Shown here one piece after another: positions 34,818-44,038 of a stretch of DNA of 64,000 nt. The number at the start of each line of letters is the position of its first letter. Position 1 is the first letter of the stretch. A program made the translations under genes and the position numbers. This stretch comes from Roseburia faecis. Lineage in GTDB: Bacteria > Bacillota > Clostridia > Lachnospirales > Lachnospiraceae. Below the pieces are notes generated by a model. The model was not told the DNA's origin. It saw nothing but the letters and a program-made list of their open reading frames with translations, and made no database searches. The stretch spans positions 1-64,000 of the forward strand of contig NZ_CVRR01000007.1 in the NCBI RefSeq assembly GCF_001406815.1, in the 5' to 3' direction.

Positions 34818-34923
34818 TACAAATCAACGGCAAAGTGACGAAATGGCAAAGAAAAAATATGAAAAAATTGAACAAATAACGGAAAAATATGAAAATTTTT
34901 AATGTGAACCAAAAAATATTCTA

Positions 34924-34952
34924 TAGTTTATGAGATAAAAATCCCGTATACT
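34924..34952 (+). promoter_or_regulatory. Possible mglBAC promoter
   Basis: TATACT at 34947-34952 is a fair -10 element; the matching -35 position (TAGTTT) is poor, as in activator-dependent promoters. Control by the downstream response regulator is possible but no site is proven. Confidence 0.4.
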
Positions 34953-34987
34953 AGCATTACAAACAAAACAAGAAGGGGGAAATTCTT

Positions 34988-36283
34988 ATGAAAAAGAAAA
35001 TTGTTGCAATTATGATGATGGCGGTACTTGCACTTTCAACCGCAGCATGCGGAGCCGATGGGGGAAACAACGGCGGTGGCACACAGGCAGGCAATACAGG
35101 GGGAGGCACTTCTACCTCAACTGTCGCAAACAAGGATAAACCTTTGGTATGGTTTAACCGTCAGCCGTCAAACAGTTCTACAGGAGAACTCGATATGACA
35201 GCACTCAATTTTAACAAAGATACTTATTATGTAGGGTTTGATGCAAATCAGGGTGCAGAACTTCAGGGTACCATGGTAAAAGATTACATCGAGAAAAATA
35301 TTGACAAGATTGACCGTAACGGAGATGGCGTGATCGGCTATGTTTTAGCAATCGGTGATATCGGTCACAATGATTCCATTGCCCGTACAAGAGGTGTCAG
35401 AAAAGCACTTGGAACAGCAGTGGATAAAAACGGCGAGGCAGACAGTGCACCGGCAGGAACCAATACCGATGGAAAAGCATCACAGGTTCAGGACGGAAGC
35501 ATTGAAGTAGGTGGAAAAACCTATGTGATCCGTGAACTTGCTTCCCAGGAAATGAAAAACTCAGCAGGTGCTACATGGGATGCAGCAACAGCCGGCAATG
35601 CGATTGGTACATGGTCATCTTCTTTCGGGGATTCCATTGATGTCGTTGTATCCAACAATGATGGAATGGGAATGTCAATGTTTAATGCATGGTCAAAGGA
35701 TAACGGTGTACCGACATTCGGATATGATGCAAACAGCGATGCAGTTGCAGCAATTGCAGAAGGCTACGGTGGAACGATCAGCCAGCATGCAGACGTACAG
35801 GCATACCTGACACTGCGTGTTCTTAGAAATGCACTGGATGGTGTAGATGTTGACACGGGTATCGGAACTGCAGACGATGCAGGAAATGTATTAAGCAGTG
35901 ACGTTTATGTATACAAAGAAGACGAGAGATCTTACTATTCCCTGAACGTGGCAGTAACTGCTGATAATTACAAAGATTTTACAGATTCTACCGTTGTATG
36001 GGAACCGGTATCCAAGCAGTTAGATGCATCTGCCCATCCGACAAAGAAGGTATGGCTGAATATTTACAATGCTTCTGATAACTTCTTAAGTTCTACCTAT
36101 CAGCCGCTGTTACAGAAGTATGATGACCTTTTAAATCTGGATGTTGAGTACATTGGTGGTGACGGACAGACAGAGTCTAATATCACAAACCGTCTGGGCA
36201 ATCCGGGACAGTACGATGCTTTTGCCATCAACATGGTGAAAACAGATAATGCAGCTTCTTACACAGCTCTTTTAAATCAGTAA
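34988..36283 (+). CDS. mglB: Galactose/glucose-type ABC transporter substrate-binding lipoprotein
   Basis: A 431-residue exported binding protein with signal peptide and lipobox (STAAC, Cys about 21) and a Gly/Thr-rich linker. The Peripla_BP_4 fold contains a calcium-type loop (DRNGDGVIGYV) as in MglB of enteric bacteria, and a hinge near SNNDGMGMSMFNAW. An insertion of about 40 residues (KNGEADSAPAGTNTDG to GGKTYVIREL) makes it longer than the usual 330. It delivers a hexose to MglAC encoded downstream. Confidence 0.9.
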   Translation: MKKKIVAIMMMAVLALSTAACGADGGNNGGGTQAGNTGGGTSTSTVANKDKPLVWFNRQPSNSSTGELDMTALNFNKDTYYVGFDANQGAELQGTMVKDYIEKNIDKIDRNGDGVIGYVLAIGDIGHNDSIARTRGVRKALGTAVDKNGEADSAPAGTNTDGKASQVQDGSIEVGGKTYVIRELASQEMKNSAGATWDAATAGNAIGTWSSSFGDSIDVVVSNNDGMGMSMFNAWSKDNGVPTFGYDANSDAVAAIAEGYGGTISQHADVQAYLTLRVLRNALDGVDVDTGIGTADDAGNVLSSDVYVYKEDERSYYSLNVAVTADNYKDFTDSTVVWEPVSKQLDASAHPTKKVWLNIYNASDNFLSSTYQPLLQKYDDLLNLDVEYIGGDGQTESNITNRLGNPGQYDAFAINMVKTDNAASYTALLNQ

Positions 36284-36294
36284 AACAACTTAAC

Positions 36295-36326
36295 TTCGGG
36301 GGGAGAAATGCGGTTCTCTCCCCGAA
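36295..36326 (+). other. Intercistronic hairpin between mglB and mglA
   Basis: TTCGGGGGGAGA pairs with TCTCTCCCCGAA around a nine-base loop. No long T-run follows (AAAACAAAAGG), so it more likely stabilises the mglB message or limits read-through than terminates fully. Confidence 0.7.
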
Positions 36327-36350
36327 AACAAAAGGATAGGAGCGGATAGT

Positions 36351-37859
36351 ATGGGGGATCAGAGCAAAGATATTATCTTATCGATACGTGGCATGAGTAA
36401 ATCATTTGGCCGCAACAGAGTACTTGATCATATCAACCTTGATGTGAGAAAAGGAACAGTTATGGGACTTATGGGAGAAAATGGTGCCGGTAAGTCAACA
36501 ATGATGAAATGTCTTTTTGGAACTTATCAGAAAGACGAAGGAACTATATACCTTGACGGAAAAGAAGTGAATTTTTCCGGTCCGAAGGATGCACTTGAAA
36601 ATGGGATTGCAATGGTGCATCAGGAGTTAAACCAGTGTCTGGAGAGAAATGTTGTGGATAATCTCTTTCTTGGCAGATACCCGGTAAATTCCCTTGGGAT
36701 GATCGATGAGGGAAGAATGAAAAATGAAGCCTCGGAATTATTCCGGAAACTGGGAATGACGGTAAATCTGGATCAGCCGATGAGAAATATGTCCGTTTCC
36801 CAGCGGCAGATGTGTGAAATTGCAAAGGCGATCTCATATAATTCGAAAGTAATCGTATTGGATGAGCCAACATCATCACTTACCGTACAGGAAGTGGATA
36901 AACTTTTTGATATGATGCGGATGCTTCGTGACCAGGGCATCTCCCTTATTTATATTTCCCATAAAATGGATGAAATATTTGAGATCTGTGATGATATTTC
37001 CGTACTCCGGGATGGAAATCTGGTCATGACAAAAAGTGCAAAAGAAACAAATATGAATGAACTGATTACTGCAATGGTAGGCCGTGTGCTGGAAAACCGT
37101 TTTCCACCGGTGGATAATCAGCCGAAAGATGTTATTTTATCAATCCAGCATTTGTCCACAAAATATGAGCCGTATTTACAGGATGTTACATTTGATGTCC
37201 GTGAAGGGGAGATTTTTGGCTTATATGGCCTTGTGGGAGCCGGACGGACAGAATTGCTGGAAACCATATTCGGTATCCGCACAAGAGCCGCAGGCCGTGT
37301 TTATCTGAACCATAAGCTTATGAATTTCAGCTGTGCAAAAGAGGCAATGGATTATGGATTCGCGCTTATTACGGAAGAACGGAAGGCAAATGGATTATTC
37401 CTGAAAGGGAATCTTACATTTAATACAACCATTGCAAATCTTAATGCATATAAAAAAGGCGCGGCACTTTCAGAACCGAAAATGACAAAGGCTACCGCAA
37501 ATGAAATTAAAGTCATGCATACCAAATGTCTGGGACCAAACGATATGATTTCAAGTCTTTCCGGAGGAAACCAGCAGAAGGTTATTTTTGGAAAGTGGCT
37601 CGAGCGTGAACCGAAGGTGTTTATGATGGATGAACCGACAAGAGGAATTGATGTCGGCGCAAAATATGAAATTTATGACCTGATCATACAGATGGCAAAA
37701 CAGGGAAAGACCATTATCGTGGTTTCTTCTGAGATGCCGGAAATCCTTGGTATTACAAACCGGATCGGTGTCATGTCGAACGGACGGCTTGCGGGCATTG
37801 TCAATACAAAGGAAACGAATCAGGAAGAATTACTTCGCCTCAGCGCGAAATATTTATAG
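36351..37859 (+). CDS. mglA: Galactose/glucose-type ABC transporter ATP-binding protein
   Basis: A 502-residue protein with two ABC domains, the layout of sugar importers. Walker A GENGAGKST is at residues 42-50; the first signature is MSVSQRQM and the second is SLSGGNQQKV. Walker B is VLDEPTSSL in the first half and MMDEPTRG in the second. The second Walker A (GLVGAGRTEL) is degenerate, as is normal in this family. It powers uptake through MglC. Confidence 0.95.
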   Translation: MGDQSKDIILSIRGMSKSFGRNRVLDHINLDVRKGTVMGLMGENGAGKSTMMKCLFGTYQKDEGTIYLDGKEVNFSGPKDALENGIAMVHQELNQCLERNVVDNLFLGRYPVNSLGMIDEGRMKNEASELFRKLGMTVNLDQPMRNMSVSQRQMCEIAKAISYNSKVIVLDEPTSSLTVQEVDKLFDMMRMLRDQGISLIYISHKMDEIFEICDDISVLRDGNLVMTKSAKETNMNELITAMVGRVLENRFPPVDNQPKDVILSIQHLSTKYEPYLQDVTFDVREGEIFGLYGLVGAGRTELLETIFGIRTRAAGRVYLNHKLMNFSCAKEAMDYGFALITEERKANGLFLKGNLTFNTTIANLNAYKKGAALSEPKMTKATANEIKVMHTKCLGPNDMISSLSGGNQQKVIFGKWLEREPKVFMMDEPTRGIDVGAKYEIYDLIIQMAKQGKTIIVVSSEMPEILGITNRIGVMSNGRLAGIVNTKETNQEELLRLSAKYL

Positions 37860-37874
37860 GCAGGGGGGACAGAT

Positions 37875-39521
37875 ATGGCAAATAGCAAGATTCTTACAGC
37901 GGAGCAGGAAAAAACACTGCGTCAGCCGATTGAGGAATATGTCGGAAAAATACAAAAAGAGATTGATGAACTCAGAAAAGATGGTACGGCAAAAGTCATT
38001 ATGTACCAGAGCAGGATCGAAAACGTAAAAAGAGATAAAACACTTTCCAAAGGGGAAAAAGATTCTGAGATTGCATCCTGCCAGAAGGAGCTTGAACAGG
38101 CAAAAGCGGTAGAGGCACAGAACAAAGACCAGATCGCAAAACTGATCGGGAAAGCAGAAAATTATCTCAAAAATAATTTTGACAAGTATTATAATGCAGT
38201 TAAGGCAAGTTGTATAGCGGAAAAGGAACAGGCACTGCAGGAGCATCAGCAGAAACTTGCAAAGATTGAAAAGGAACACAAAGAAACTCTGGCAAAGACT
38301 TCCGCCCAGGCCGAGGTCAAAGAAGAAAATTATGTATATAAGAACCGTGTTTCCAATGAAAAGATTGAACTGGAAAAAGAGTATCAGAGGATTAAAGACC
38401 GGAAGCATGATGCGTACAGTTACAAGTATCATCTGATTGATCTGCTCCGGTTGTCCAAATTCACATTTGCAGAAAATCAGGCACAGAAATGGGAAAATTA
38501 TAAGTATACATTTAACCGGAGAACATTCCTTTTACAGAATGGACTCTACATCGCGATCATTCTTATTTTTGTTGCGTTATGTATCATAACTCCAATCAAA
38601 AAAGGAACGCCGCTTCTTACGTATAATAATATTTTAAATATTCTCCAGCAGGCATCGCCTAGAATGTTTTTAGCACTTGGAGTTGCAGGTCTGATCCTTC
38701 TTACAGGAACGGATCTTTCCGTTGGACGAATGGTTGGTATGGGAATGACAACCGCAACCATTATCATGCATCAGGGTGTAAATACAGGTGGTGTGTTCGG
38801 ACACATCTTTGATTTTACGAAAGTACCGACACCGGCAAGAGTCATTCTTGCACTGGTAGCATGTATTGTATTATGTACGTTCTTTACAAGTATAGCCGGA
38901 TTTTTTACAGCGAAATTCAAGATGCATCCGTTTATATCGACCATGGCAAACATGCTTGTCATTTTTGGTCTGGTAACTTATGCGACAAAAGGTGTTTCCT
39001 TCGGAGCGATCGAGCCGACCATTCCGAATATGGTAATTCCAAAAGTCAATGGATTCCCGACCATCATTCTCTGGGCAGTTGCAGCAATTGTCATTGTATG
39101 GTTTATCTGGAACAAAACAACCTTTGGTAAAAATCTTTATGCAGTCGGAGGAAATCCGGAGGCAGCAGCAGTTTCAGGTATCTCTGTATTTGCAGTAACA
39201 CTTGGTGCATTTATTATGGCCGGTATCCTTTACGGATTCGGTTCCTGGCTTGAATGTACCCGAATGGTTGGATCTGGTTCCGCCGCTTATGGACAGGGCT
39301 GGGATATGGATGCCATTGCAGCCTGTGTTGTCGGTGGTGTATCATTTACCGGTGGTATTGGTAAGATTTCCGGTGTTGTTACCGGTGTATGTATCTTTAC
39401 AGCATTAACATACTCCCTCACAATACTGGGTATTGATACAAACCTCCAGTTCGTATTCTCAGGTATTATCATCCTTGTTGCAGTAACACTGGATTGTCTG
39501 AAATACGTTCAGAAAAAATAA
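37875..39521 (+). CDS. mglC: Galactose/glucose-type ABC permease with a long N-terminal coiled coil
   Basis: A 548-residue protein. The C-terminal 330 residues are a normal MglC/RbsC permease (about eight to ten segments; TGTDLSVGRMVGMG, GGNPEAAAVSGI, GGVSFTGGIGKISG). The first 200 residues or so are cytoplasmic, highly charged and heptad-like (KIQKEIDELRKDG, KGEKDSEIASCQKELEQAK, EKEQALQEHQQKLAKIEKEH). E. coli MglC has about 336 residues and no such part. The coiled coil could bind MglA, a regulator or another complex. Frame and codon use continue without a break, so it is not a sequencing artefact. Confidence 0.9.
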   Translation: MANSKILTAEQEKTLRQPIEEYVGKIQKEIDELRKDGTAKVIMYQSRIENVKRDKTLSKGEKDSEIASCQKELEQAKAVEAQNKDQIAKLIGKAENYLKNNFDKYYNAVKASCIAEKEQALQEHQQKLAKIEKEHKETLAKTSAQAEVKEENYVYKNRVSNEKIELEKEYQRIKDRKHDAYSYKYHLIDLLRLSKFTFAENQAQKWENYKYTFNRRTFLLQNGLYIAIILIFVALCIITPIKKGTPLLTYNNILNILQQASPRMFLALGVAGLILLTGTDLSVGRMVGMGMTTATIIMHQGVNTGGVFGHIFDFTKVPTPARVILALVACIVLCTFFTSIAGFFTAKFKMHPFISTMANMLVIFGLVTYATKGVSFGAIEPTIPNMVIPKVNGFPTIILWAVAAIVIVWFIWNKTTFGKNLYAVGGNPEAAAVSGISVFAVTLGAFIMAGILYGFGSWLECTRMVGSGSAAYGQGWDMDAIAACVVGGVSFTGGIGKISGVVTGVCIFTALTYSLTILGIDTNLQFVFSGIIILVAVTLDCLKYVQKK

Positions 39522-39544
39522 AACATATACTCTCCTCTATAATG

Positions 39545-39598
39545 AAAAAGCAGGGATGCCGGTGATGCATGAAACATGCAGGGCATCTCTGTTTTATG
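39545..39598 (+). terminator. Terminator of mglBAC
   Basis: AGCAGGGATGCC pairs with GGGCATCTCTGTT through an inner ATGCATG/CATGCA stem, followed by TTTTA. Confidence 0.75.
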
Positions 39599-39608
39599 TT
39601 GGAAAGGT

Positions 39609-39637
39609 TTTACTTTATCTGGACAAATTGCTATAAT
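39609..39637 (+). promoter_or_regulatory. Promoter of the sugar two-component operon
   Basis: TTTACT (39609-39614), 17-bp spacer, TATAAT (39632-39637). Confidence 0.5.
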
Positions 39638-39663
39638 AAATAAAATAACATGGGGGAAGAGGT

Positions 39664-41268
39664 ATGTATACATTATTGCTGGTGGATGATGAAGAAGAAG
39701 TCATTGAAGCCATCGTTAAAAAAGTCAAATGGGAGGAACTCGGCTTTCAGGTTACCGGGCATGCAAACAACGGATTTAAAGCAATGGACATGCTTGAAGA
39801 AATGCAGCCGGATGTTGTTATGACGGACATCCGGATGCCGTATATGGACGGGCTGGAATTGTGTGCGCATATAAAAGCAAAGTATCCGGCAACAAAAATT
39901 CTGCTTTTTACCGGATTTGATGATTTTGAATATGCAAAAGAAGCCGTGCATCTTGAAATCGAGGAATATATTTTAAAGCCGCTCAATGCTGTGGAAATAA
40001 CAGAAGTGTTTAAGCGTCTGAAAGAGAAACTGGACTATGAGATCAGTGAAAAAAGAAATACGGATCTTTTGAAAAAATATTATGCGGATTCCCTTCCGAT
40101 GCTGCAGGCGAATTTGTATACAACGCTTATTGAAGGACGTATTCCGGAAGAGGAGATGCCGCATTATTTTAAGGATTACCAGATTGCTTTTACAGGCCCG
40201 TGGTATTGCTGCCTGATCATACACACATCGGCAAGTCAGGTTCCGGAGGGCATGGATATACGGCTGCTTTCGGTATCGGTAGACCGGCAGGCAGGGGAGA
40301 ACCTCGGGGAAAAATGGAACGCGAAGCGTTTTCGCTATCTTGGGGATACCATTATGATTATGCAGTTAAAAAGTGAGGAAGAAATTTCAGAACTGACGGA
40401 TGCCTGTGACCGTTTCTGTAAATATATCCATCATATTATGGGGGCAAAAGTAACCATAGGGATCGGTCAGGTATGTGGGCACATTGCAAAGATTGCAGCA
40501 TCGTATCAAAGCGCCAGGGAAGCGGTTTCCTATCGTGTTTTATATGGAAGCAACCGGGCGATAAATTTAAAAGAGATTGTTCCACAGAGAAAAATCCAAA
40601 GGGATGCCGGAGAGAAAACAGAACTGTCCAATGTGTTCAAAAAGATCTGCCTTGGAGAAAATGAAGATATTGCAAATGCCATAGAAGTTTACATGCAGCA
40701 TAATTTCCTTGACCTGAAATCATTGGAAAAATATCATGTGGCAGTTATGGAACTCATTGGCGAACTGTATCATTTTATGGTCAACAATGAAATGGATACC
40801 ACAAAAATACCGGGAGGTATCGGTTCTTTGTATAATGAACTGTGTAATTTAGAACCGCAGGTTTTGCAGAAATGGCTTTTAAAATTCTGCTGTATGCTGC
40901 ATGATGACATGGCAGATGCCCGGTATCATTCCAAGAAATCCCTGATCGGGAGGGCAAAAGAATATGTGCACGACAATTATCAGCAGGAAGATTTAGGGCT
41001 TGACGATATCTGTAAAGAACTGGGCGTGTCAAATTCTTATTTTTCAAGCATGTTCAAAAAAGAAACAGGGAATTCTTTTGTCGGATACCTGACGGAATAC
41101 CGTATGGATAAGGCGGCACGCATGCTTGTGGAAACCGCGGAAAAAAGTTATATGATTGCAAAGAGTGTGGGATATTCCGATCCAAATTACTTCAGTTATG
41201 TGTTTAAAAGACAGTTTGGGGTATCCCCTTCAAAATACAGGACAGCATATGAAAAAAATGAAAAATAA
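39664..41268 (+). CDS. AraC-type response regulator (YesN-like)
   Basis: A 534-residue regulator. The receiver domain spans about residues 1-120 with phosphoacceptor Asp55 in MTDIRMPYMDG; the middle part is unassigned; the last 100 residues hold two AraC helix-turn-helix motifs (LGLDDICKELGVSNSYFSSM and YMIAKSVGYSDPNYFSYVFK). It lies between the mgl transporter and its kinase, so mglBAC is the likely target. Its end overlaps the kinase start by 20 bp. Confidence 0.93.
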   Translation: MYTLLLVDDEEEVIEAIVKKVKWEELGFQVTGHANNGFKAMDMLEEMQPDVVMTDIRMPYMDGLELCAHIKAKYPATKILLFTGFDDFEYAKEAVHLEIEEYILKPLNAVEITEVFKRLKEKLDYEISEKRNTDLLKKYYADSLPMLQANLYTTLIEGRIPEEEMPHYFKDYQIAFTGPWYCCLIIHTSASQVPEGMDIRLLSVSVDRQAGENLGEKWNAKRFRYLGDTIMIMQLKSEEEISELTDACDRFCKYIHHIMGAKVTIGIGQVCGHIAKIAASYQSAREAVSYRVLYGSNRAINLKEIVPQRKIQRDAGEKTELSNVFKKICLGENEDIANAIEVYMQHNFLDLKSLEKYHVAVMELIGELYHFMVNNEMDTTKIPGGIGSLYNELCNLEPQVLQKWLLKFCCMLHDDMADARYHSKKSLIGRAKEYVHDNYQQEDLGLDDICKELGVSNSYFSSMFKKETGNSFVGYLTEYRMDKAARMLVETAEKSYMIAKSVGYSDPNYFSYVFKRQFGVSPSKYRTAYEKNEK

Positions 41269-43054
41269 ACCGGGAGATATCCAGTCAACCATCATGGTTG
41301 CATTTTCTGTAATATCAACCTTAATTATGATTTGTATGGGCATGATGGTATATTGGAGATTTTCGGGGATCACACAGCAGAATATTGTGGATAATAACCG
41401 AAAGATGATGGATCAGACGGTGGATTCCATAGAAAATTATCTTGTGAATATGAGGCAGATATCGGATGCCGCATATTATGATGTTATAAAGGAAAACGAT
41501 ATCCGGGAACAGAACGAATCCATCCACAAAGGGTTAAATCTTTTATATGAGGCAAATAAAGAGAACTTAAGGAGCATTGCTATATATAATGGATACGGAA
41601 GCCTTATGGCAGCAGAGCCGGTTGTTGCCCAGAAAGAAGAACCGGATGTGACCAGACAGGGATGGTTTATGCAGGCAAAAACACGTATGGAGAATATCCA
41701 TTTTTCCACACCCCATGTCCAGAATTTATTTGATGACGGTACCTGTCGGTATTACTGGGTGATTTCTTCCAGCCGTGTCGTGGAACTTACGAATGGGACA
41801 GATACACAGTTGGGAGTGCTGCTTGTGGATATGGACTATTCCGGGATTTCACGTATGATGGAACGGATCAATACGTCAGGAAAAGGACAGTATTTTTATC
41901 TGTGTGATGGTGAGGGAAATATTATTTATCATCCGCATCAGGCAAGAATTGACAATGGCATGAATACAGAAAGCAGCGTAAAGGCAGCTTCGTCCAAAGA
42001 AAAAATTTACGATGAATATTTGGGAAAAAACCACAGAAAAGTTATGGTGGGTGCAATCAGTTATACAGGATGGCGCCTGGTCTGTGTTATGCCGTATGAA
42101 ATATTCACAAATAAGATGGCCGATGTAAAGCAGTTTGTCCTGCTTATTTTACTGCTTATGGCAATGATGCTTGTATTTGTAAACCGCATCATTTCCGTGC
42201 GGATATCGCGGCCGATTATGAAACTGGATCACTCGGTGCGTGAATATCAGGAAGGAAAAGAAGAAAAGATTGCAATCGGAGGCTCAACAGAGATCCGGCA
42301 TCTGGGACAATCCATTCAGGAATCCTACCGGCAGAATTCCGAACTGATGAAAAAAGTCATATGGGAACAGAATGAAAGAAGAAAAAGCGAATTTGATGTG
42401 CTGCAAAGCCAGATCAACCCGCATTTTTTATACAATACATTAGACTCCATCACCTGGATGATAGAGAGCGGTAAAAATGAGGAAGCTGCCTTTATGATCA
42501 CGCAGCTGGCAAAGCTTTTCCGGATCAGCCTTTCAAAAGGACATACGGTTATCCGCATAAGGGATGAACTGCAGCACGCGCAAAGTTATGTTAATATACA
42601 AAAAGTGCGGTATAAAAACAAGTTTGAAGTTGTATTTGATATCCGTCCGGATATTCTGGATGATTGTATCGTGAAACTTGTGCTGCAGCCGATCCTTGAA
42701 AATGCGATCAATTACGGCGTAAGGGAGATGGATGACTGCGGAAAAATCCTCATTCGCGGATGGAAAGAGCAAGAAAATATCTTTATGCAGGTATCGGATA
42801 ACGGAATGGGGATTCCGGAAGAGGAGATTGACCTGTTATTAAAGGATACAAACCGTGTACATAAAAAGGGCTCCGGAGTCGGGCTTGTAAATGTAAATAA
42901 CCGGCTCCGGTTATTGTTTGGAGAACCATACGGACTTCAGATAGAAAGTGAACTGGATGAGGGAACGACAGTGACAGTTATCATCCCAGAGATTGTTTAC
43001 AGTGAGGAAAACTGCAGGAAATTTGAGGAACACCATATGCCGGAGGATTCTTAA
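41249..43054 (+). CDS. YesM-type sensor histidine kinase
   Basis: A 601-residue membrane kinase. One membrane segment is near residues 15-35 and the second near 293-312, enclosing an extracellular dCache/PAS-like sensor region. A HAMP-type linker follows, then His_kinase with the phosphorylated His in QINPHFLYNTLDSI and the ATP-binding motifs DNGMGIPEEEI and GSGVGLVNVNNRL. The start at 41249 (MKKMKNK) lies inside the end of the regulator gene. It probably phosphorylates the preceding regulator. Two binding-protein genes follow and may present the sugar to its outer domain. Confidence 0.92.
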   Translation: MKKMKNKPGDIQSTIMVAFSVISTLIMICMGMMVYWRFSGITQQNIVDNNRKMMDQTVDSIENYLVNMRQISDAAYYDVIKENDIREQNESIHKGLNLLYEANKENLRSIAIYNGYGSLMAAEPVVAQKEEPDVTRQGWFMQAKTRMENIHFSTPHVQNLFDDGTCRYYWVISSSRVVELTNGTDTQLGVLLVDMDYSGISRMMERINTSGKGQYFYLCDGEGNIIYHPHQARIDNGMNTESSVKAASSKEKIYDEYLGKNHRKVMVGAISYTGWRLVCVMPYEIFTNKMADVKQFVLLILLLMAMMLVFVNRIISVRISRPIMKLDHSVREYQEGKEEKIAIGGSTEIRHLGQSIQESYRQNSELMKKVIWEQNERRKSEFDVLQSQINPHFLYNTLDSITWMIESGKNEEAAFMITQLAKLFRISLSKGHTVIRIRDELQHAQSYVNIQKVRYKNKFEVVFDIRPDILDDCIVKLVLQPILENAINYGVREMDDCGKILIRGWKEQENIFMQVSDNGMGIPEEEIDLLLKDTNRVHKKGSGVGLVNVNNRLRLLFGEPYGLQIESELDEGTTVTVIIPEIVYSEENCRKFEEHHMPEDS

Positions 43055-43055
43055 A

Positions 43056-44024
43056 ATGAAACATGGGAAAAAAACATTTGTGATAATAGAGGCAGTTCTG
43101 GGAATTCTCGTGATTCTGGTTCTCGGCTTTATCATCTATAAGCAAAACGGCCATGAACCGGAAACAATTGCGGTGATCATACCGGATGTGGATGAGAGCG
43201 AGTGGTCAGCGTTTAAATACGGACTGAAAATGGCAGCACGGGAATATGATACAGATGTTGTGATCATCAGTAAGGACAATATGGAAACCGCCAATGAGGA
43301 GATTGAGATTATGAATCAGGAAATTGCAAAAGGAGCAGATGCGGTGATCGTAAAACCGATTGCAAACCGGGATGGGCAGCAAAAGCTAAAACAGCTGGAA
43401 AAAAGTGTTCCTATAATGGCCGTGGGAGATACATTTCCCGAAGAACCGTCCGGATTGCATACAATAGAACCTGATCATTACCATATGGGTGCGGATCTTG
43501 CCCAAAAGCTTCTGGAAAATTACCGTGGAAATCTGATCGGGAAGAAGATTGGGATCTATTCGCAGTATGCCACTTCAGAAGCAGTGATAAAAAGAAAGAA
43601 GGGGATTTGTGATACATTAAAGGGGAGTGGCGCAGAAATTTTATGGTCTGTATCAAAAGAAAATGATTCGAAAGAGAAAATCAATTTACAGACGCAAAGA
43701 AGGGTGGATATCGTGATGGCTTTGGATAATGCAAGCTTTGTGGAAGCCGGGGAGGCGGCAAAGGATAATGACCTGTATGGGGCGGTACTCTATGGAATTG
43801 GAAATTCAACGGAGGCAGTTTATTATCTGGATGCAGGATGGGCACAATGTCTGGTTGCTCCGGATGAGTTTGACGCAGGCTATGAAAGTGTTGCAGAGCT
43901 TATTAAAAAACGACGTAATTTTTTCTATAAAATGAAAGACCGGCAGATTACGTATACCGTTCTCACACGGGAGAATCTTTTTTCGGAGGAGAACCGGAAT
44001 CTGCTGTTTACAATCAGCCGGTAA
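43056..44024 (+). CDS. Membrane-anchored sugar-binding protein (Peripla_BP_4)
   Basis: A 322-residue protein with an uncleaved N-terminal membrane anchor (VIIEAVLGILVILVLGFII) and a periplasmic-binding fold of the sugar/LacI type (IAVIIPDVDESEWSAF, GADAVIVKPIANRDG). The kinase stop and this ATG are 1 bp apart. It is not linked to a permease of its own, so a sensing role with the kinase is likely. Confidence 0.85.
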   Translation: MKHGKKTFVIIEAVLGILVILVLGFIIYKQNGHEPETIAVIIPDVDESEWSAFKYGLKMAAREYDTDVVIISKDNMETANEEIEIMNQEIAKGADAVIVKPIANRDGQQKLKQLEKSVPIMAVGDTFPEEPSGLHTIEPDHYHMGADLAQKLLENYRGNLIGKKIGIYSQYATSEAVIKRKKGICDTLKGSGAEILWSVSKENDSKEKINLQTQRRVDIVMALDNASFVEAGEAAKDNDLYGAVLYGIGNSTEAVYYLDAGWAQCLVAPDEFDAGYESVAELIKKRRNFFYKMKDRQITYTVLTRENLFSEENRNLLFTISR

Positions 44025-44038
44025 AATCAGAGGTTATC

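Noticed and set aside
36295-36326. Full terminator between mglB and mglA
   Set aside because: Strong stem but followed by AAAACAAAAGG rather than a T-run; mglA is clearly part of the same unit.
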